64,000 bases of DNA from Phytophthora sp. 'mugwort' (taxonomy: Eukaryota > Oomycota > Peronosporomycetes > Peronosporales > Peronosporaceae). The stretch spans positions 3,286,001 through 3,350,000 of the forward strand of contig JAUCEF010000016.1 in NCBI GenBank assembly GCA_033558025.1, written 5' to 3'. The notes under the pieces were generated by a model. It saw only the letters and a program-made list of their open reading frames with translations, was not told the DNA's origin and searched no databases. Each line of letters starts with the position of its first letter. Within the stretch, counting starts at the first letter, position 1. A program made the translations under genes and the position numbers. Of the stretch, positions 1 to 11,000 are shown one piece after another.

Positions 1-860
1 GTACATCGAGGACATGCGCGTCCGTGACGTCGCAGCAGCCGCAGCCGTTCCAGGTGCAGGCAAGGTATAATGCGCTGTATACATTTGGGACGGCAAGTTG
101 CTAGTTGTGTGGCTAACATTGTACTTGTTGGTGGTGTAGGTGCTGGAGATCGAAAAGATAGTGGCAACGTCGATGAACGCGTTGGAAGAGCTGCCGGGCA
201 AGCGGTCGCCGCCGAACGCCGAGGGCAAGATGTCAGGCATGGCGACGACGACCAGGGAGTGCCAAGAGCTGCAGGTGCGGCTGTGACCTGCGACGTAGGG
301 CTGAAACAGCGAGTGGCGCGGCTAACTGTGTGTTTGTTGGTGACGCAGGAGATGGAATCGGCGTCAGTGAGGGCGTCAGTGCACGCGTTGAAGACACTAT
401 CGGCCAGGAAGTCGTTGTCGTGCCTGTTGTTCGAGCGCGTGGTGCGCGTGGGGGACGCGGAGGACGTACGTCTCGGCGAGTGGCAAGCGCCTCCATCGCA
501 GAAGGTGTTACTTGCGACTTAAGCTGCATGAGCAAGTGGTATGGAGAATGTGTGGCTGTTTGTGGCGCAGGAGTTGACAACGGCATCGGTGACGCGACAG
601 AGGGGGGTCAGTGCGGATGTTGCAGGCGCAGCCGGCCAGGCAGGTGTCGACGTGCCTGTTGTACGAGTACGTGGTGCGCGTGAGGGACGCGGAGGACGTA
701 CAGCTCGGCAGGTGGAAAGAGCCTTAAGTAATGCGAATGCAGCTCGCGACTTGAGACTGCAAGTCGGAGTGGATAGGCTAAGCGTGCGTTTGTTGGTGGT
801 GCAGGAGCTGGTACACGTGGTGCTGATATTGTTGACACAGTTTGCGCAGTGTTGATGGCG
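1..860 (+). CDS. 3' part of an unrecognised multi-exon gene with repeated exons (partial)
   Basis: The sequence reads as exons separated by short introns at about 65-139, 275-348, 505-570 and 712-804. Each intron starts GT and ends AG, and several carry a CTAAC- or CTAAG-like branch site before a shared 3' end resembling TTTGTTGGTGGTGCAG. The intervening exons 140-274 (45 codons), 349-504 (52 codons) and 571-711 (47 codons) are all multiples of three and open in the same phase, which supports the model. A last exon from 805 runs into a TGA near 855. Exons 2 and 3 are nucleotide homologues, for example the stretch encoding VVRVGDAEDVRLGEW versus VVRVRDAEDVQLGRW, but an indel puts that stretch out of frame in exon 3. 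I do not recognise the protein. The 5' part lies outside the window. The copy may already be a pseudogene. Confidence 0.4.
118..830 (+). repeat. Degenerate tandem repeat, period about 210-235 bp
   Basis: Four related blocks begin near 118, 328, 549 and 784. Each contains a GTTTGTTGGTG-like stretch followed by GCAGGAG and then a coding-like segment. The repeat unit equals one exon plus its flanking intron, so the array is a tandemly duplicated exon cassette. Divergence between units is substantial, so the duplications are not recent. Confidence 0.5.
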
Positions 861-1467
861 CTGCTACTGGCCGTGACGGCCGAGGTCCGGTTGGTGGAGT
901 TACGATCCCTGAATCACCGCAGTCAGGGAGTGCAACGCCCACAGGGGCAACAGGATCCGCAACGACGCCAACACGCATACCACCCATCATGCTTCAGGAC
1001 GTCTACGTGAGCAAGTTGGTTGCATTCTCGCCGGACAAGGAGCGATGGATGAAAGTGAAGGCCTATCGGCCTATTGGTACTGCCTACATTATTTGCCGGG
1101 TGTATCGCCAAGTCAAGAAAGGGAAGCACGCTTCGCTTTTCCAAATTCTCTGGCTGGACAGCCAGTTCCAGAGGTGGTAGAGCATATCAGTGTAGGGCTT
1201 GTGCAGCTTGGCATCAAGAACTATATTGCGTTAACACGGGTGAAGAACCTGGATTGGCGGATACTGGTGCTGCCAGACCCTACTGAGGAAATCGACTTTG
1301 AGAAGGCCGATTCGGAAGAAGAAGACTTAGCCTGCTGCTTGGAATCAACAGGCTTGACATGCGCTTTCGAACCGCTGCCGGACCGAGTCTTGGTCATGCT
1401 TGAGCTGACGTGGAAGCCGAGAAGAAGAAGAGCACGCAAAAGTGCTCGGGCTCAAAAGGGGGAATGA
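861..1467 (+). pseudogene. Frameshifted ORF, possibly the N-terminal region of a piggyBac-type element protein
   Basis: Two overlapping reading frames continue each other. The first starts near 842 and carries a Gly/Pro/Thr-rich stretch followed by KLVAFSPDKERWMKVKAYRP. The second runs to 1467 with LVQLGIKNYIALTRV and an acidic segment, and ends in an Arg/Lys-rich tail. The frame change lies near 1150-1170 where the peptide reads ILWLDSQFQ. The composition and KAYRP-type text recall N-terminal regions that precede DDE_Tnp_1_7 (piggyBac) transposases in Phytophthora, but that link is from memory and no catalytic domain follows here. It could equally be another element-encoded protein. Confidence 0.3.
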
Positions 1468-1820
1468 GCCGGCTGCGGAAACCAACCGCAGCGAAGTCGA
1501 TGTAATTCGACTTGGAAAGTGAAAGGCGGCGACTTCCTTTTACTCGCCCTGGATGGTCGGTAAACCGAACCTAAGTCGGGGTTACATAAAGAGTGCTAAG
1601 TCACTCTTCAGAATGGTGTACCTAAGTACCCTAAGTGATGTAGCCAACACAACTATGATGTCACGGTAATGACGTCACGGATATGTACCACTGATATGGT
1701 ATAAAGACCTCAGAGCTACCCAATAGGATAACATATACGGTATTTTATAGGTGACTAATAGTTAGTATGTAGACGCATTAAAAGGGTCGGTTATAAATAT
1801 ATTCAGTCTTAACAGTCCCC
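1450..1820. other. LTR-like non-coding stretch
   Basis: A purine run (AAAAGGGGGAA, about 1454-1464) is followed by about 350 bp of non-coding DNA with short duplications (CACTCTT, ACCTAAGTACCCTAAGT), a TATAAA at about 1700 and a CTTAACA end near 1815. This would fit a polypurine tract and a solo or terminal LTR, but no second copy is in the window, so the borders are unproven. Confidence 0.25.
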
Positions 1821-2200
1821 CAGACCAGGAACTTGTGAACTGCCGTTCATTGAGAGTTTGTATACTCTCCAAACGTCACACTTCCTGTGCGCAATGTATT
1901 GCGCGCCCCGTCACAAGAGGTCTGGGTAGAGAGATTCTCCCTGGACCGTTGAGTCACGCCATACTTTTAGAATGGGTTTTATGTACCACATAGCGACTAA
2001 ATTTAGTAATACATGTAATACAGACAATCCTCTCGGTCGTGATCCTGAATTGTGATTCACTCTATGGAGAGATCCGAGGAGGGCTCTCAATGGACGACAC
2101 CATACAATCACAAGTCAAACGTGCATCTACCCTCTACTTAGCTGTTTGGAATACAAAAGCATTGATTATCACTACGCAAAGTGCTTAACTACTGCTAAGG
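1821..2200. other. No gene seen
   Basis: AT-rich DNA without convincing coding frames. A short minus-strand frame near 1911-2111 has no recognisable content. Confidence 0.4.
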
Positions 2201-2725
2201 TCAGTTTGGTGCAGGACGTCCGAAGAAGTCGAGCATCGACTTTTGCTGCTTGCGGCCTTGGTTACGCACAAGCTCCACGCTAAACACTCTCTACATCGTT
2301 CGAAGTGCATAGTCTCTCTTAAAGGCACCCCCATCGCATTGGCGCTAACGAAAAGCTGTGCTATCCATTGAAGACGCTCATTTAGCTCTTCTGTGGACAG
2401 GTTCTCCGGCGTCGGATCGGTAGAAGCAGCACTATCGTCTTCTTTGTCGAGACCGCCTACATCGTCATCTTGCCCGTAACTGTTCTCGCTTCGTGGAAGC
2501 TCTACCCGGCAGAAATCTTCATCCGTTGGATCATCCGCGTTTAGAATATTCTCTTCCTGTGGGTTTCAACTGCTCTTCGACGGACATCGGATTCGAGGTG
2601 TGCAGACGCGATAGCATCTCTTTCAGCTCGTTCATGAAGCCGTCCTCTGCATCCAGCTCCGCTTCTCGCACGTATAGTCGTCAAGCAAGCTTGCCTTCTT
2701 CCAGCAGTGAATAAAGACGCTGGGA
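2201..2725 (-). pseudogene. Tail of a DDE (pogo/Tigger-like) transposase, broken
   Basis: Read on the minus strand, about 2725 down to 2201 gives transposase-tail-like text: LLEEGKLA, then an in-frame stop, VREAELDAEDGFMNELKEML, a frame change, an acidic low-complexity segment, STEELNERLQWIAQLFVSA, a further stop, and finally KQQKSMLDFFGRPAPN before a TGA at 2201-2203. The last motif fits a PCNA-interacting (PIP) box, Q-x-x-M-x-x-F-F. Pogo-family transposases are known to end with PCNA-binding motifs, which is why I place it there. The catalytic core is absent. At least two stops and one frameshift make it non-functional. Confidence 0.45.
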
Positions 2726-2994
2726 TGTAGAGCGTCCCAGCTCTCGATGCTAGCGATCGGAAAAAATAATCAAAATACAATATATATTTTGCATTGTATT
2801 GACGGAATAACTTATTATTGAGAAATCGCCCGATCCGTAACATATCTAATTGGACCAGTAATAATAGTATTTATCTCTAACATTGCTCTATTAGGGGAGC
2901 CAACATTGGTTGGTTCTCGGTGGCCCCGAAGCTCAAGCAGCCTCGATACTTGAGGTCCTTTGCATCATTCTTGAATTGCAGCCGACCAGCCACC

Positions 2995-4405
2995 ATGTCC
3001 TCCAAGGCTCTCTGCAACGTTTTCTTCGCTGCCTGCGGCGACGGCGTCTTCAAGTGCAAGAGCTGCGACACCACGCGCAAGCAGACCACACGCACAGGTT
3101 ATTCGAACCTAATGAGCCATCTCGTCGCCAAACACCCGGACCATGCTGAGATCGTCGCTGCTAGTCAGCACCCACTCCCTGGTACGCTAGCGCAACACGG
3201 CTTCGTCGACGAGAAGACGATGGAGATCTACAAGTGGATGGAGTGGGTTGTCATGCGAAACCACGCACTTGCTGAGGTCGACAACCCACTTACCCGATCA
3301 ATGTCGCGTCTCCAACCGATCTCATCGAAGACCCTGCTGCGCTGCCTCACCCATGTGTCAAGAAACGTCGGCACCAAGCTTGCTAGTCGCATGGGGGACT
3401 GCTTTGGACTCATGTTCGACGGATAGACGGACCGACGCACTTGTGGCGATCTACGCAGTGTATGCGAAGAACGAAGAGCGTGAGCAGCCACTGTTGGCAA
3501 TCTCGCCAGCCGAGGACGGCCAGCCCGCGGACACTCATATCGAGATGATCGAGTGTGTGCTCGTGGTCTACCACAAGCGACTTGACATGATCCAGTTTTG
3601 TGTGGGCGACAACTGCGTCACGAACCAAGCGATTGCGACTCGTCTGTCGGTGCCCCTTGTCGGATGTGCGAGTCATCGCTTTAGCCTCGCTGTGGCACGC
3701 TTCATCGCCGAACATAAGGGCATCGTGGACGAGGTTCAAGCTTCTGCGTTCAGCTTCACACGCCCAACAACCACGACCAGCTTATGAAGCATACCGAGCC
3801 AAAGGCGAAGAAGGCAAACCTCACACGCCGGTCGTCTACGTACAAGATGCTCGCTCGATACCTTGAGATCCGGGATGCTGCAAAGATGGTCTCCAGTATA
3901 GAGGATCTGGTTCCTCGCCCAAGCACCAATCGGAAAATTGTTCAGCTCACCAGCCAGTTGAAAGAACTCGACAGCGTGTGCGTCCAGCTGCAGAGCAAGC
4001 AATGCTCGTTGGCGGATGTGCTCGTACTCTTCGACGCCGTGATGGCCAAGCATCCGTCACGCCGCGGCGTACTGGAAGTCGGACGCACGCCTCGTCCACT
4101 CACCAGAGTTTGAGAATGCGGTTGTCAAGCTCTTTCGTGACCAGCGTCGCTCAGCCGCCGACGAGCGGGCAATTAGTCGGTTCGAGCTACTAGCGGTACA
4201 GCCAACAACGACGAAGCGCGCCAAGGAGAACTTTGCTGCTGTCGCTCTCCGCCAAGCGAAGCGTCCGTGCATGACCACTACGGTTACGTACCAGGACACT
4301 GTGCGTTTAATTCCCCCGACCAGCAACCGGGTTGAGCGACTTTTCTCCCAGTGCAAGCTGGTGATGACCCCACAGTGCGGTCGTCTTCTTCCGGCTCATT
4401 TCTAG
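2995..4405 (+). pseudogene. hAT-type transposase with BED zinc finger, frameshifted
   Basis: The ATG at 2995 (context CCACCATGT) opens a frame with a BED-type finger: FKCKSCDTT, then about 18 residues later SHLVAKHPDH. The frame continues into KTLLRCLTHVSRNVGTKLASRMGDCFGLMFDG and stops at 3424. Other frames carry on with IEMIECVLVVYHKRLDMIQF and CVGDNCVTNQAIATRL, then YKMLARYLEIRDAAKM, and finally LIPPTSNRVERLFSQCKLVM near 4300-4360, the hAT C-terminal dimerisation region. At least three frameshifts or stops inactivate it. No terminal inverted repeats or 8-bp target duplication were found by eye. Confidence 0.75.
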
Positions 4406-4900
4406 ATGATTGTGTTTTCTTCGTGCCAACCGTGCTCTCTGGAGCTATAACTCGCTTGCTAACTGTGAGAGTGAGGTCGCTGAGCACCACAACTAGAGCA
4501 CAAGCAACACGTAGCTAGCAAACCGAATGGTAAAACACGTGACCCCCTTCATCTAGTTAATAAAGGACTGCCCCTCTCCCTCACAGTCATGATTCACCCC
4601 TCAGCATGCCCTCGCCGAATAAATTCCCACGCACAACACCTATGATCCATCATGGACCCAAACACGCGGTAGCTAACCCGTGCCGGAGATATTTATCTCT
4701 TACTAATCTCGAAAGCGTGATTTGTGTAAGTGTTTTACTTGGGACACACATCGATACCCACCGCAGTCACGATAATATTCAAAAATTACATACCGGTACT
4801 ACGGGATATTATTACGGATACTACTGAATAATTATTATTGCGGCATTGGGTATTGCCCTTATTATTATTGCTTTGACGAGCCTCCCAATCATTTTTTATA
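4406..4900. other. No gene seen
   Basis: AT-rich stretch with TTATTATT tracts near 4800-4870. Nothing gene-like was found. Confidence 0.4.
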
Positions 4901-4907
4901 GTAAATT

Positions 4908-5040
4908 GTCCGATCGCTGCTCGATGCTCCACAACACCGCCTGCAGCACGTCGATGCTGTAGAGCTTGGCGACGCTGCTTAGGTCCAATGGTCGGGTCTG
5001 CTTCAAGCTGTCAAGGGCGTGCTGCACTTGCCGCCGCCGC
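4908..5040 (-). pseudogene. Short coding-like remnant
   Basis: On the minus strand an open stretch reads QHALDSLKQTRPLDLSSVAK followed by LYSIDVLQAVLWSIEQRSDN. The helix-rich composition and codon pattern look protein-coding, and a short helix-turn-helix-like segment is possible. It is preceded by a stop and has no continuation, so it is at most a relic. I do not recognise the family. Confidence 0.25.
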
Positions 5041-6330
5041 TAATGGCGCTTGGAGGCGGCAATTACTCCTGTTACCGCGCTCGTCGCGTTGGGCGCAAAG
5101 AAAGGTCACAACGAACCGGAAATCAGAATGCACCAGTTTTAAGCACACTTTGTAACTCAGTTAGTAATAATGTGTTGGGTCCCAACACTATCACAACGGA
5201 GAGGATTGTCTGTATGATATAACATATTTTGTATTTTGAAACTTACAGTACCTCTGTAATTTATCGTGGGTGCTTGCTCTGACCGTTCTCTGACCACCTA
5301 GATCGGTACAGGTACTTCGTCAGGTCATGTCGCATAAATTGTGTTTTACTGTAGGAGCGAGATTGCCCTGCGCGTTGTTTACCCCGGGATGCTTCTAAGC
5401 TCTTAATTAAACACGCCGAACTCCGGCCCGGAGAGCGCGCCGGCCTGCACTGCCTCGCCCCTTCCACCTCCTAATACAACGCGATTGCATACCCTACATA
5501 ATATGTAGTTTTATATACACATCTACTGCCATGTTCGTGACAACTAAAAGAGCCGTTGGCCTCCTGTTCAAGCGCTGCCAAGCTCGTGCAGTCGCGGCTC
5601 CCTTGTCCGCTGAATGCGATAGAGAAACACCTTTATGCAACCACGGCGCGGTCTGCAACGACGCCCGTGCGTGCCAGAGTGACCATTTCATACACAGCTG
5701 AAGGTCACAATTCACACCGCGGCGCCCATTAACCTTGACGCGCCGAGCTTCCACGCCCGCCCGAGGTGCTAGATGGCCGCATCTAATAGATAATCTATAC
5801 CTTCCCATGCTCGAGTTTCGAAGACTCAGCTGTTGCCCCATCCACTCGAAGCGGCATTGTGGGATGGGGCTGCAGAGACCTGCGAACGTTCATCAATTCG
5901 CCGCGCGACGGCAGTCCACCAGCAACGCGACATCGCCGCAAATGAGGAGGACGCGACGCGGTGGGGCCTGCGCCGGGACTCTTGGCGCGAGCCCTGGCGT
6001 GGGACGGCTCGGCCGTGTTCCGAGAACACGCATCTGGCATTTCGGCAGCTTTATTAATTCTGACACCCCCTAATTGGTTCATATTCAGTGTAGAGTTCTT
6101 ATTGGGGATATTTGTCTGTTGGTAAAAAAACAGACGTGTAACGGGACTCGCTTGCTCACTTTGCTCATGGCTGCACATCGCAATAGTTGCACCTAGCTCG
6201 CAATGCGAGAACTGACACCGGGCAGCTCGATTCGGCGCTCCGCTCTGCACTTCAACGCATGATGGATTCCTCGCCAATCGCTGATCTTCGACGCAGGTAG
6301 AGAGCCAGAATAAAATCGTGCGATCACTTT
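5041..6330. other. No supported gene
   Basis: Several GC-rich frames are open here on both strands (for example minus 5795-6346), but their translations lack domains, have low-complexity Arg/Ala/Ser composition and overlap each other. I regard them as chance open frames. Confidence 0.4.
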
Positions 6331-6333
6331 CTC

Positions 6334-6699
6334 TTGCAAGCCTCAAGCTGTAAAGGGAGCATCGTTGGTGGCTTCACGATGCAAATTGTGTCACCCTCGA
6401 CTGCACTCCTCAGTCGCATTAGATTTGGTCTGCTAAGGGTGCCGCGAGGAAAAAGCCCACAGGCTCGTCAGCGCTCCGCTGGTGGAAATGGGGATGATTC
6501 CTCGCGAGGAAAAAGCCCACAGCCTCGTCAGCGCTCCGCTGGTGGATATGGGGATGATTCCTCCGCACCGCCAGAGTTCGATCATACAAGCGCCAACACC
6601 ACCGCCTGTGATTGCAACCTTGAACATTCACTTGCAAAAATTGACCAAAGTTTGTCCGATTCATTGGATCGGTTCGACAAATTCATAGGCCTGCATTAA
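6334..6699 (+). CDS. Small ORF with 20-residue tandem repeat, unknown
   Basis: This 121-codon frame contains two copies of a 20-residue unit beginning RGKSPQ and ending GDDSS, followed by LEHSLAKIDQSLSDSLDRFD, an amphipathic helix-like end, and a TAA. The repeat period (60 bp) keeps the frame, which suggests the segment is or was translated. The first codon is not ATG in good context: the frame opens just before 6334 and an internal ATG lies at 6379. It may be an exon or relic of a larger transposon-associated protein. I do not recognise a function. Confidence 0.25.
   Translation: MQASSCKGSIVGGFTMQIVSPSTALLSRIRFGLLRVPRGKSPQARQRSAGGNGDDSSRGKSPQPRQRSAGGYGDDSSAPPEFDHTSANTTACDCNLEHSLAKIDQSLSDSLDRFDKFIGLH
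6444..6563 (+). repeat. Two-copy 60-bp tandem repeat
   Basis: 6444-6503 and 6504-6563 both start GCGAGGAAAAAGCCCACAG and end GGGGATGATTCCTC. I count two single-base differences between the copies, so the duplication is young. Confidence 0.9.
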
Positions 6700-7900
6700 T
6701 TAAGGAAGGTGTCACTTTTCACTTACGATGCATTAGATCGTTCCTTTTTGGGCAATCCTGTAGGGTCCACAAAACCGAACCCACCACGGTTCAACGCCTG
6801 TTTGTTAATTACGGTTTGATTGCTAGGCTACATGTATGTAGCAGTCTGCAGACTACTGTACAAGCATGGAGGACTCCCTTGCAGGCTCCACGCTGCAACT
6901 TGCAGCGAGTTTCACTTGAAGCGCTGCTGATATGTGGCTCATACATCCAAGACATGTTTGACATGTTCCATGATGTGATCGCTGCAACTAGCGACGCCGC
7001 GGAAGACGGTGATCGAGAAACAGCAGCGCTTCAAGGCGATGCCACCTGAGTGTCAGCTGCTGGAAGTATGTGGGCTGCTCTGTGGACACTTTCCTGCTGG
7101 TACGGCGTCCCTACCATCTGGGGCGCTTGTTAAGGCAGAATATTGTTAAAAGTGCATTTGATTTACACTCGTGAAGGGTACAGTAGGAACACGCTACTGT
7201 GCACGCTTGGACTGATTTGCCGGACAGGTAAAGGCCGACGACGCTTGCAAAAATTCCTGCACATGTCGTCCTGCACCATTACATGTACCTCCTCCGTCAG
7301 CGCACACATGTACTGTCGAAATGTCGGTGCAGCTCCATTAATGTCGGCGTGCCGTTTGTTTGTTTCAAGCGGTAGCACCTCATTTTCTCTTTTTTCTATA
7401 CGTCGTCCTCGTCCTAACATCAGAGAAGCACAATAAATAAACCAAGTGCGCAAATGGCGCCTGAGCGCCCGGGTGTGTGATACACAAATGTATTACTGTC
7501 AAACCTGTCCTAATTAGTTCATGCGCATTCTAATATTTAATACCACATCATTATTACATAACACACGTGACTTGGTGTTTGTATTGTAATACCTCTTCTA
7601 TTTAATTACCCTGTTGTAATTATTCAAAACGCTGTCCGCGGTGGCATTAAATAATACAGGTTTTATTAGTAAACGTCAGTAGGCTACCTGTATACGCCGT
7701 CCGTATACAGTGTCGATTCTTTATCCATCATTTCCAAACTGTATTTCAAAACAAAAATTGAAAGTCCAAGCACCGAAACCCTGGCCGTTTTTACTTTATT
7801 GAGACATTTTTCTGATTAACATGGTGTTACAAGAGACGGTGGTGCTGTACCAGCTGGGTATACCGCTACAGTATTGTACATGTAGGAAGCGCAACCTCAC
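6700..7900. other. No supported gene
   Basis: AT-rich DNA upstream of the first P5 ATPase. Short frames (6816-7049, 7143-7436) have no recognisable content. Nothing else could be supported. Confidence 0.4.
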
Positions 7901-7908
7901 TTAACACC

Positions 7909-7924
7909 TCATTCGGCAATTTGC
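7909..7924 (+). promoter_or_regulatory. Oomycete initiator + flanking promoter element
   Basis: TCATTCGGCAATTTGC fits the Phytophthora core promoter (initiator TCATTC joined to a flanking element with ATTTGC). It lies 96 nt upstream of the ATG at 8005. The same 16 bases occur upstream of the second ATPase gene at 23210-23225. Confidence 0.75.
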
Positions 7925-8004
7925 GTCGGCGGGCTCACATTAAAATCTAGACCAAGACGAATACTATTCGCAGTGTCTTCCTCATAAACTGATTGCCGTC
8001 AAAG

Positions 8005-11000
8005 ATGCCTCGCTGGAGTTCGACGCTCCTGTCGACGCTGGCACTGGCCACGCTTGCGCCCACGTCAGTGCGCGCTGCAGCGGCTGACCAAATGGACTTC
8101 GCTGCTTGTCCGATCCGCCACACTCCTGAGTACTACTGCTGTGAGTATTCGGAGTCCACCAAAGCGCTCTACACCAAGTACAACAGGCCGTCGGGCGGCG
8201 ACTACGAGTCGTATTACGTCAATGGCTGGAATAAGCAGCGTCAAGTGAATTTCCCGTACACAATGTATCATCCAAACACGCAGGAGTTCTACTACGATGA
8301 TCCGAGCACTATCTGTCGCGTACAGGCAGTTGCCGACAGGGAGACGGGTGAGCTCACGGAGGAGTTGCAGTGTGCAGACACCAACTCGTCGCTGGCTTTT
8401 GCTTCCCAAGACAGCACCGTCTTCTGGACGTATGCGGCCAATGTGCGCAACAACAACGCTACGTTCCCCATTGGTGCCAACTGCTATAGCCTCATGTTGC
8501 GTGACGGCTCGGTAGACTCGGATCTGAGGGACGCGTGCACGTCCACATCTTCCGCTGTCGAACCCCGGTTCACTACGTTTACGGAGACCCCGTTGGTGAT
8601 CATCTACCTGCTTTACCTGGTCTTCTTCGTCATCCTCGGAGGCTGGACGGCCTACAAGAACGTTAAACAAAACACGAATCAGTCCGTGAACGAGATGAAC
8701 AAGAATTTGATTGCTACGCCGCAGACGCCGTCGAGGGCTGTCGCGGGCAACCCTCATGGCCGTCACACTAGTGTGCGTGCATCCGACACGCGCATGAAAA
8801 TCGAAGCTGCCGAGGACATTCTACAGACGGGTTTTTCCTATTCATATCTGGGCAGCTTCGTCTTCGGTTGTGTGGTGGTGGCATCGCTCGCCTTGAATGT
8901 GCTTCTCATCATCATCATCTGCGACTACTACGGAAACTTTGATCCTCCGCTTTTCGACACGACAGAGGACAACGCCCTCGTGTTCATTGTCGTCTGGATT
9001 ATTACAGCCGTTTGGTTCGTAGTCATCGTGGCGATGCAAGACCGCATCTTTAACTTCTTCCGCCTCCGTGTGCCTCTCGACAAGTGCGAGTTCGTCTATA
9101 TGCTCAAGCGTGACGAGACGGAAGTGTTGCTCGCCGACCGCTCTGGTATCTCTGACTTTGTCGCCAAGGTCGAAGGCTTCTTCACGTCCAAGGGCAAGAT
9201 AAGTGGATACCGTACGACTGTTCCGGTGGCCGATGTGGACGGTCTACGCATTGTCGAGTTTCAACACCTTCGTTACGTGTACGAGGAGACTGAGCAGCGC
9301 TTTGTGCCTGGCGCCGTCGCACTCGGTCGCACGTATGATGATATGCAGCAGGAGGCCAGCGGGCTGTCGGATACCGAAGCGAAGCACCGCATCCACACGG
9401 TCGGGTCGAACTCTGTCGACGTCGAAATGCCGTCGCTCGCTCTGTCTATGGCTCACGAGTTCTTTACGCTCTTCTACATCTACCAAATCATGTGCTACTA
9501 CGTCTGGTACTACTTTACGTACTGGAACATGGGCATTGTCATGACGGTCGTGGTGTTGGGAGCTGCCGTGGTGAACATCTACACGCAGCGTCAGATCCAG
9601 TCGTCTATTGTCAAGATGACTCGCTACCGCACGGACGTGACTGTGCTCCGCGGAGGTGAATGGCGGGTACTGTCTTCGCCCGATTTGGCCCCCGGTGATC
9701 TCGTGAAGGTGTCTGAGAACTGGGTGGTGCCATGTGATATGGCCATTGTGAAGGGCACAACGGTGTGTGACGAGTCAATGTTGACTGGAGAGTCGATGCC
9801 CGTGCAGAAGTTCCCAATTCCGGAGCGCAGCTCGGAGGTGTATGACCCTGAGAAGGGTAGCAAGAAGCACACACTGTTTGCAGGTACTCGCGTGTTGTCA
9901 TCGGGTCGTAATGAAGAGATCTTGGCGATCGTGCAGACAACCGGTGCCCACACGACCAAGGGTCAATTGATCCAGTCGATTTTGTTCCCGATCCCGATGC
10001 GTTTCAAATACAACGAGCACCTGAAGGTGCTGATTGCACTTCTCCTCATCTACGCTGCGATTGCCTGCGTTCTTGTGATCAACTTCCTGATGAGCAACGG
10101 AAAGCTGAGTAACCGATACGCTGCCTTCTGCTACGCCATCTTTGTCCTGTCGTGTGTCATCAGCCCCCTGTTGCCCGTTGTCATCACGGTCGGCCAGGTG
10201 AACGCCTCGCAGCGACTCGAGAAGCTCGGTGTATTCTCACTCAATGTCCAGCGTATTACTCTCGCCGGCAAGGTGCGCATCTTCTGCTTCGACAAGACCG
10301 GCACACTTACCAAGCAGGGTCTCGATTTCCTGGGTGTCCAACCTGTGAAGAACAGACTGTTCACTCCGATTGTCAATGATGCCAAAGACGCACCGTCGTC
10401 CGAAGAACTGCTGTACGCGCTGACGACGTGCCACTCGGTCGGATCACTTGAAGACCGCCTTGTGGGTAATGAAGTGGAGGTGCGCATGTTCACGGCCACG
10501 GGCTGGGAACTGGTCGAGAAGGAGGGCGAGCAGCCGTGCGTGAAGTCGAAGGTGGACCTCGGGCTCGAACTCGAGTTTGTCAAGCGCTACGACTTCGACC
10601 ACCACCGCATGTCCATGAGCGTTGTGGTACGCAACCGTAAGAGCGGCAAATACTACGTGTTCTGCAAGGGCTCGTACGAGCGCATGGAGCAGCTGAGCTC
10701 GTCTGATAGCGTGCCGAGAGACTACAAGAGCGTGGCCGACCGCCTCGCCAAGGACGGGTGCTACGTGCTGGGTCTGTCGTACCGCGAGCTGCCGAGCGAC
10801 TGGACGCACGAGCAGGTGGTCAAGTTCGCCAACAACCGCGACGCCGTGGACGAGAGTCTGTCGCTGCTGGGTCTCATCCTGTTCCGCAACGAACTGAAGG
10901 ACGACACAGCCGACGCCATCGAGAAGCTTAAGGCCGGCGACATCCGCACTGTGATGATCACGGGCGACAACGCCATGTGCGGCTGCTACATTGCGCGCCA

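Noticed and set aside
5795..6346. 183-codon minus-strand frame
   Set aside because: No recognisable domain, low-complexity composition and overlapping frames on both strands; not supported as a gene.
7993..8004. TTG upstream extension of the first ATPase frame
   Set aside because: The ATG at 8005 directly precedes the signal peptide, and the paralogue has its ATG at the equivalent place.
8065..8766. Long minus-strand frame inside the first ATPase gene
   Set aside because: It is antisense to intact coding sequence; GC-rich codon bias leaves complementary frames open. The same applies to 10131-10809 and 25470-26085 on the minus strand.
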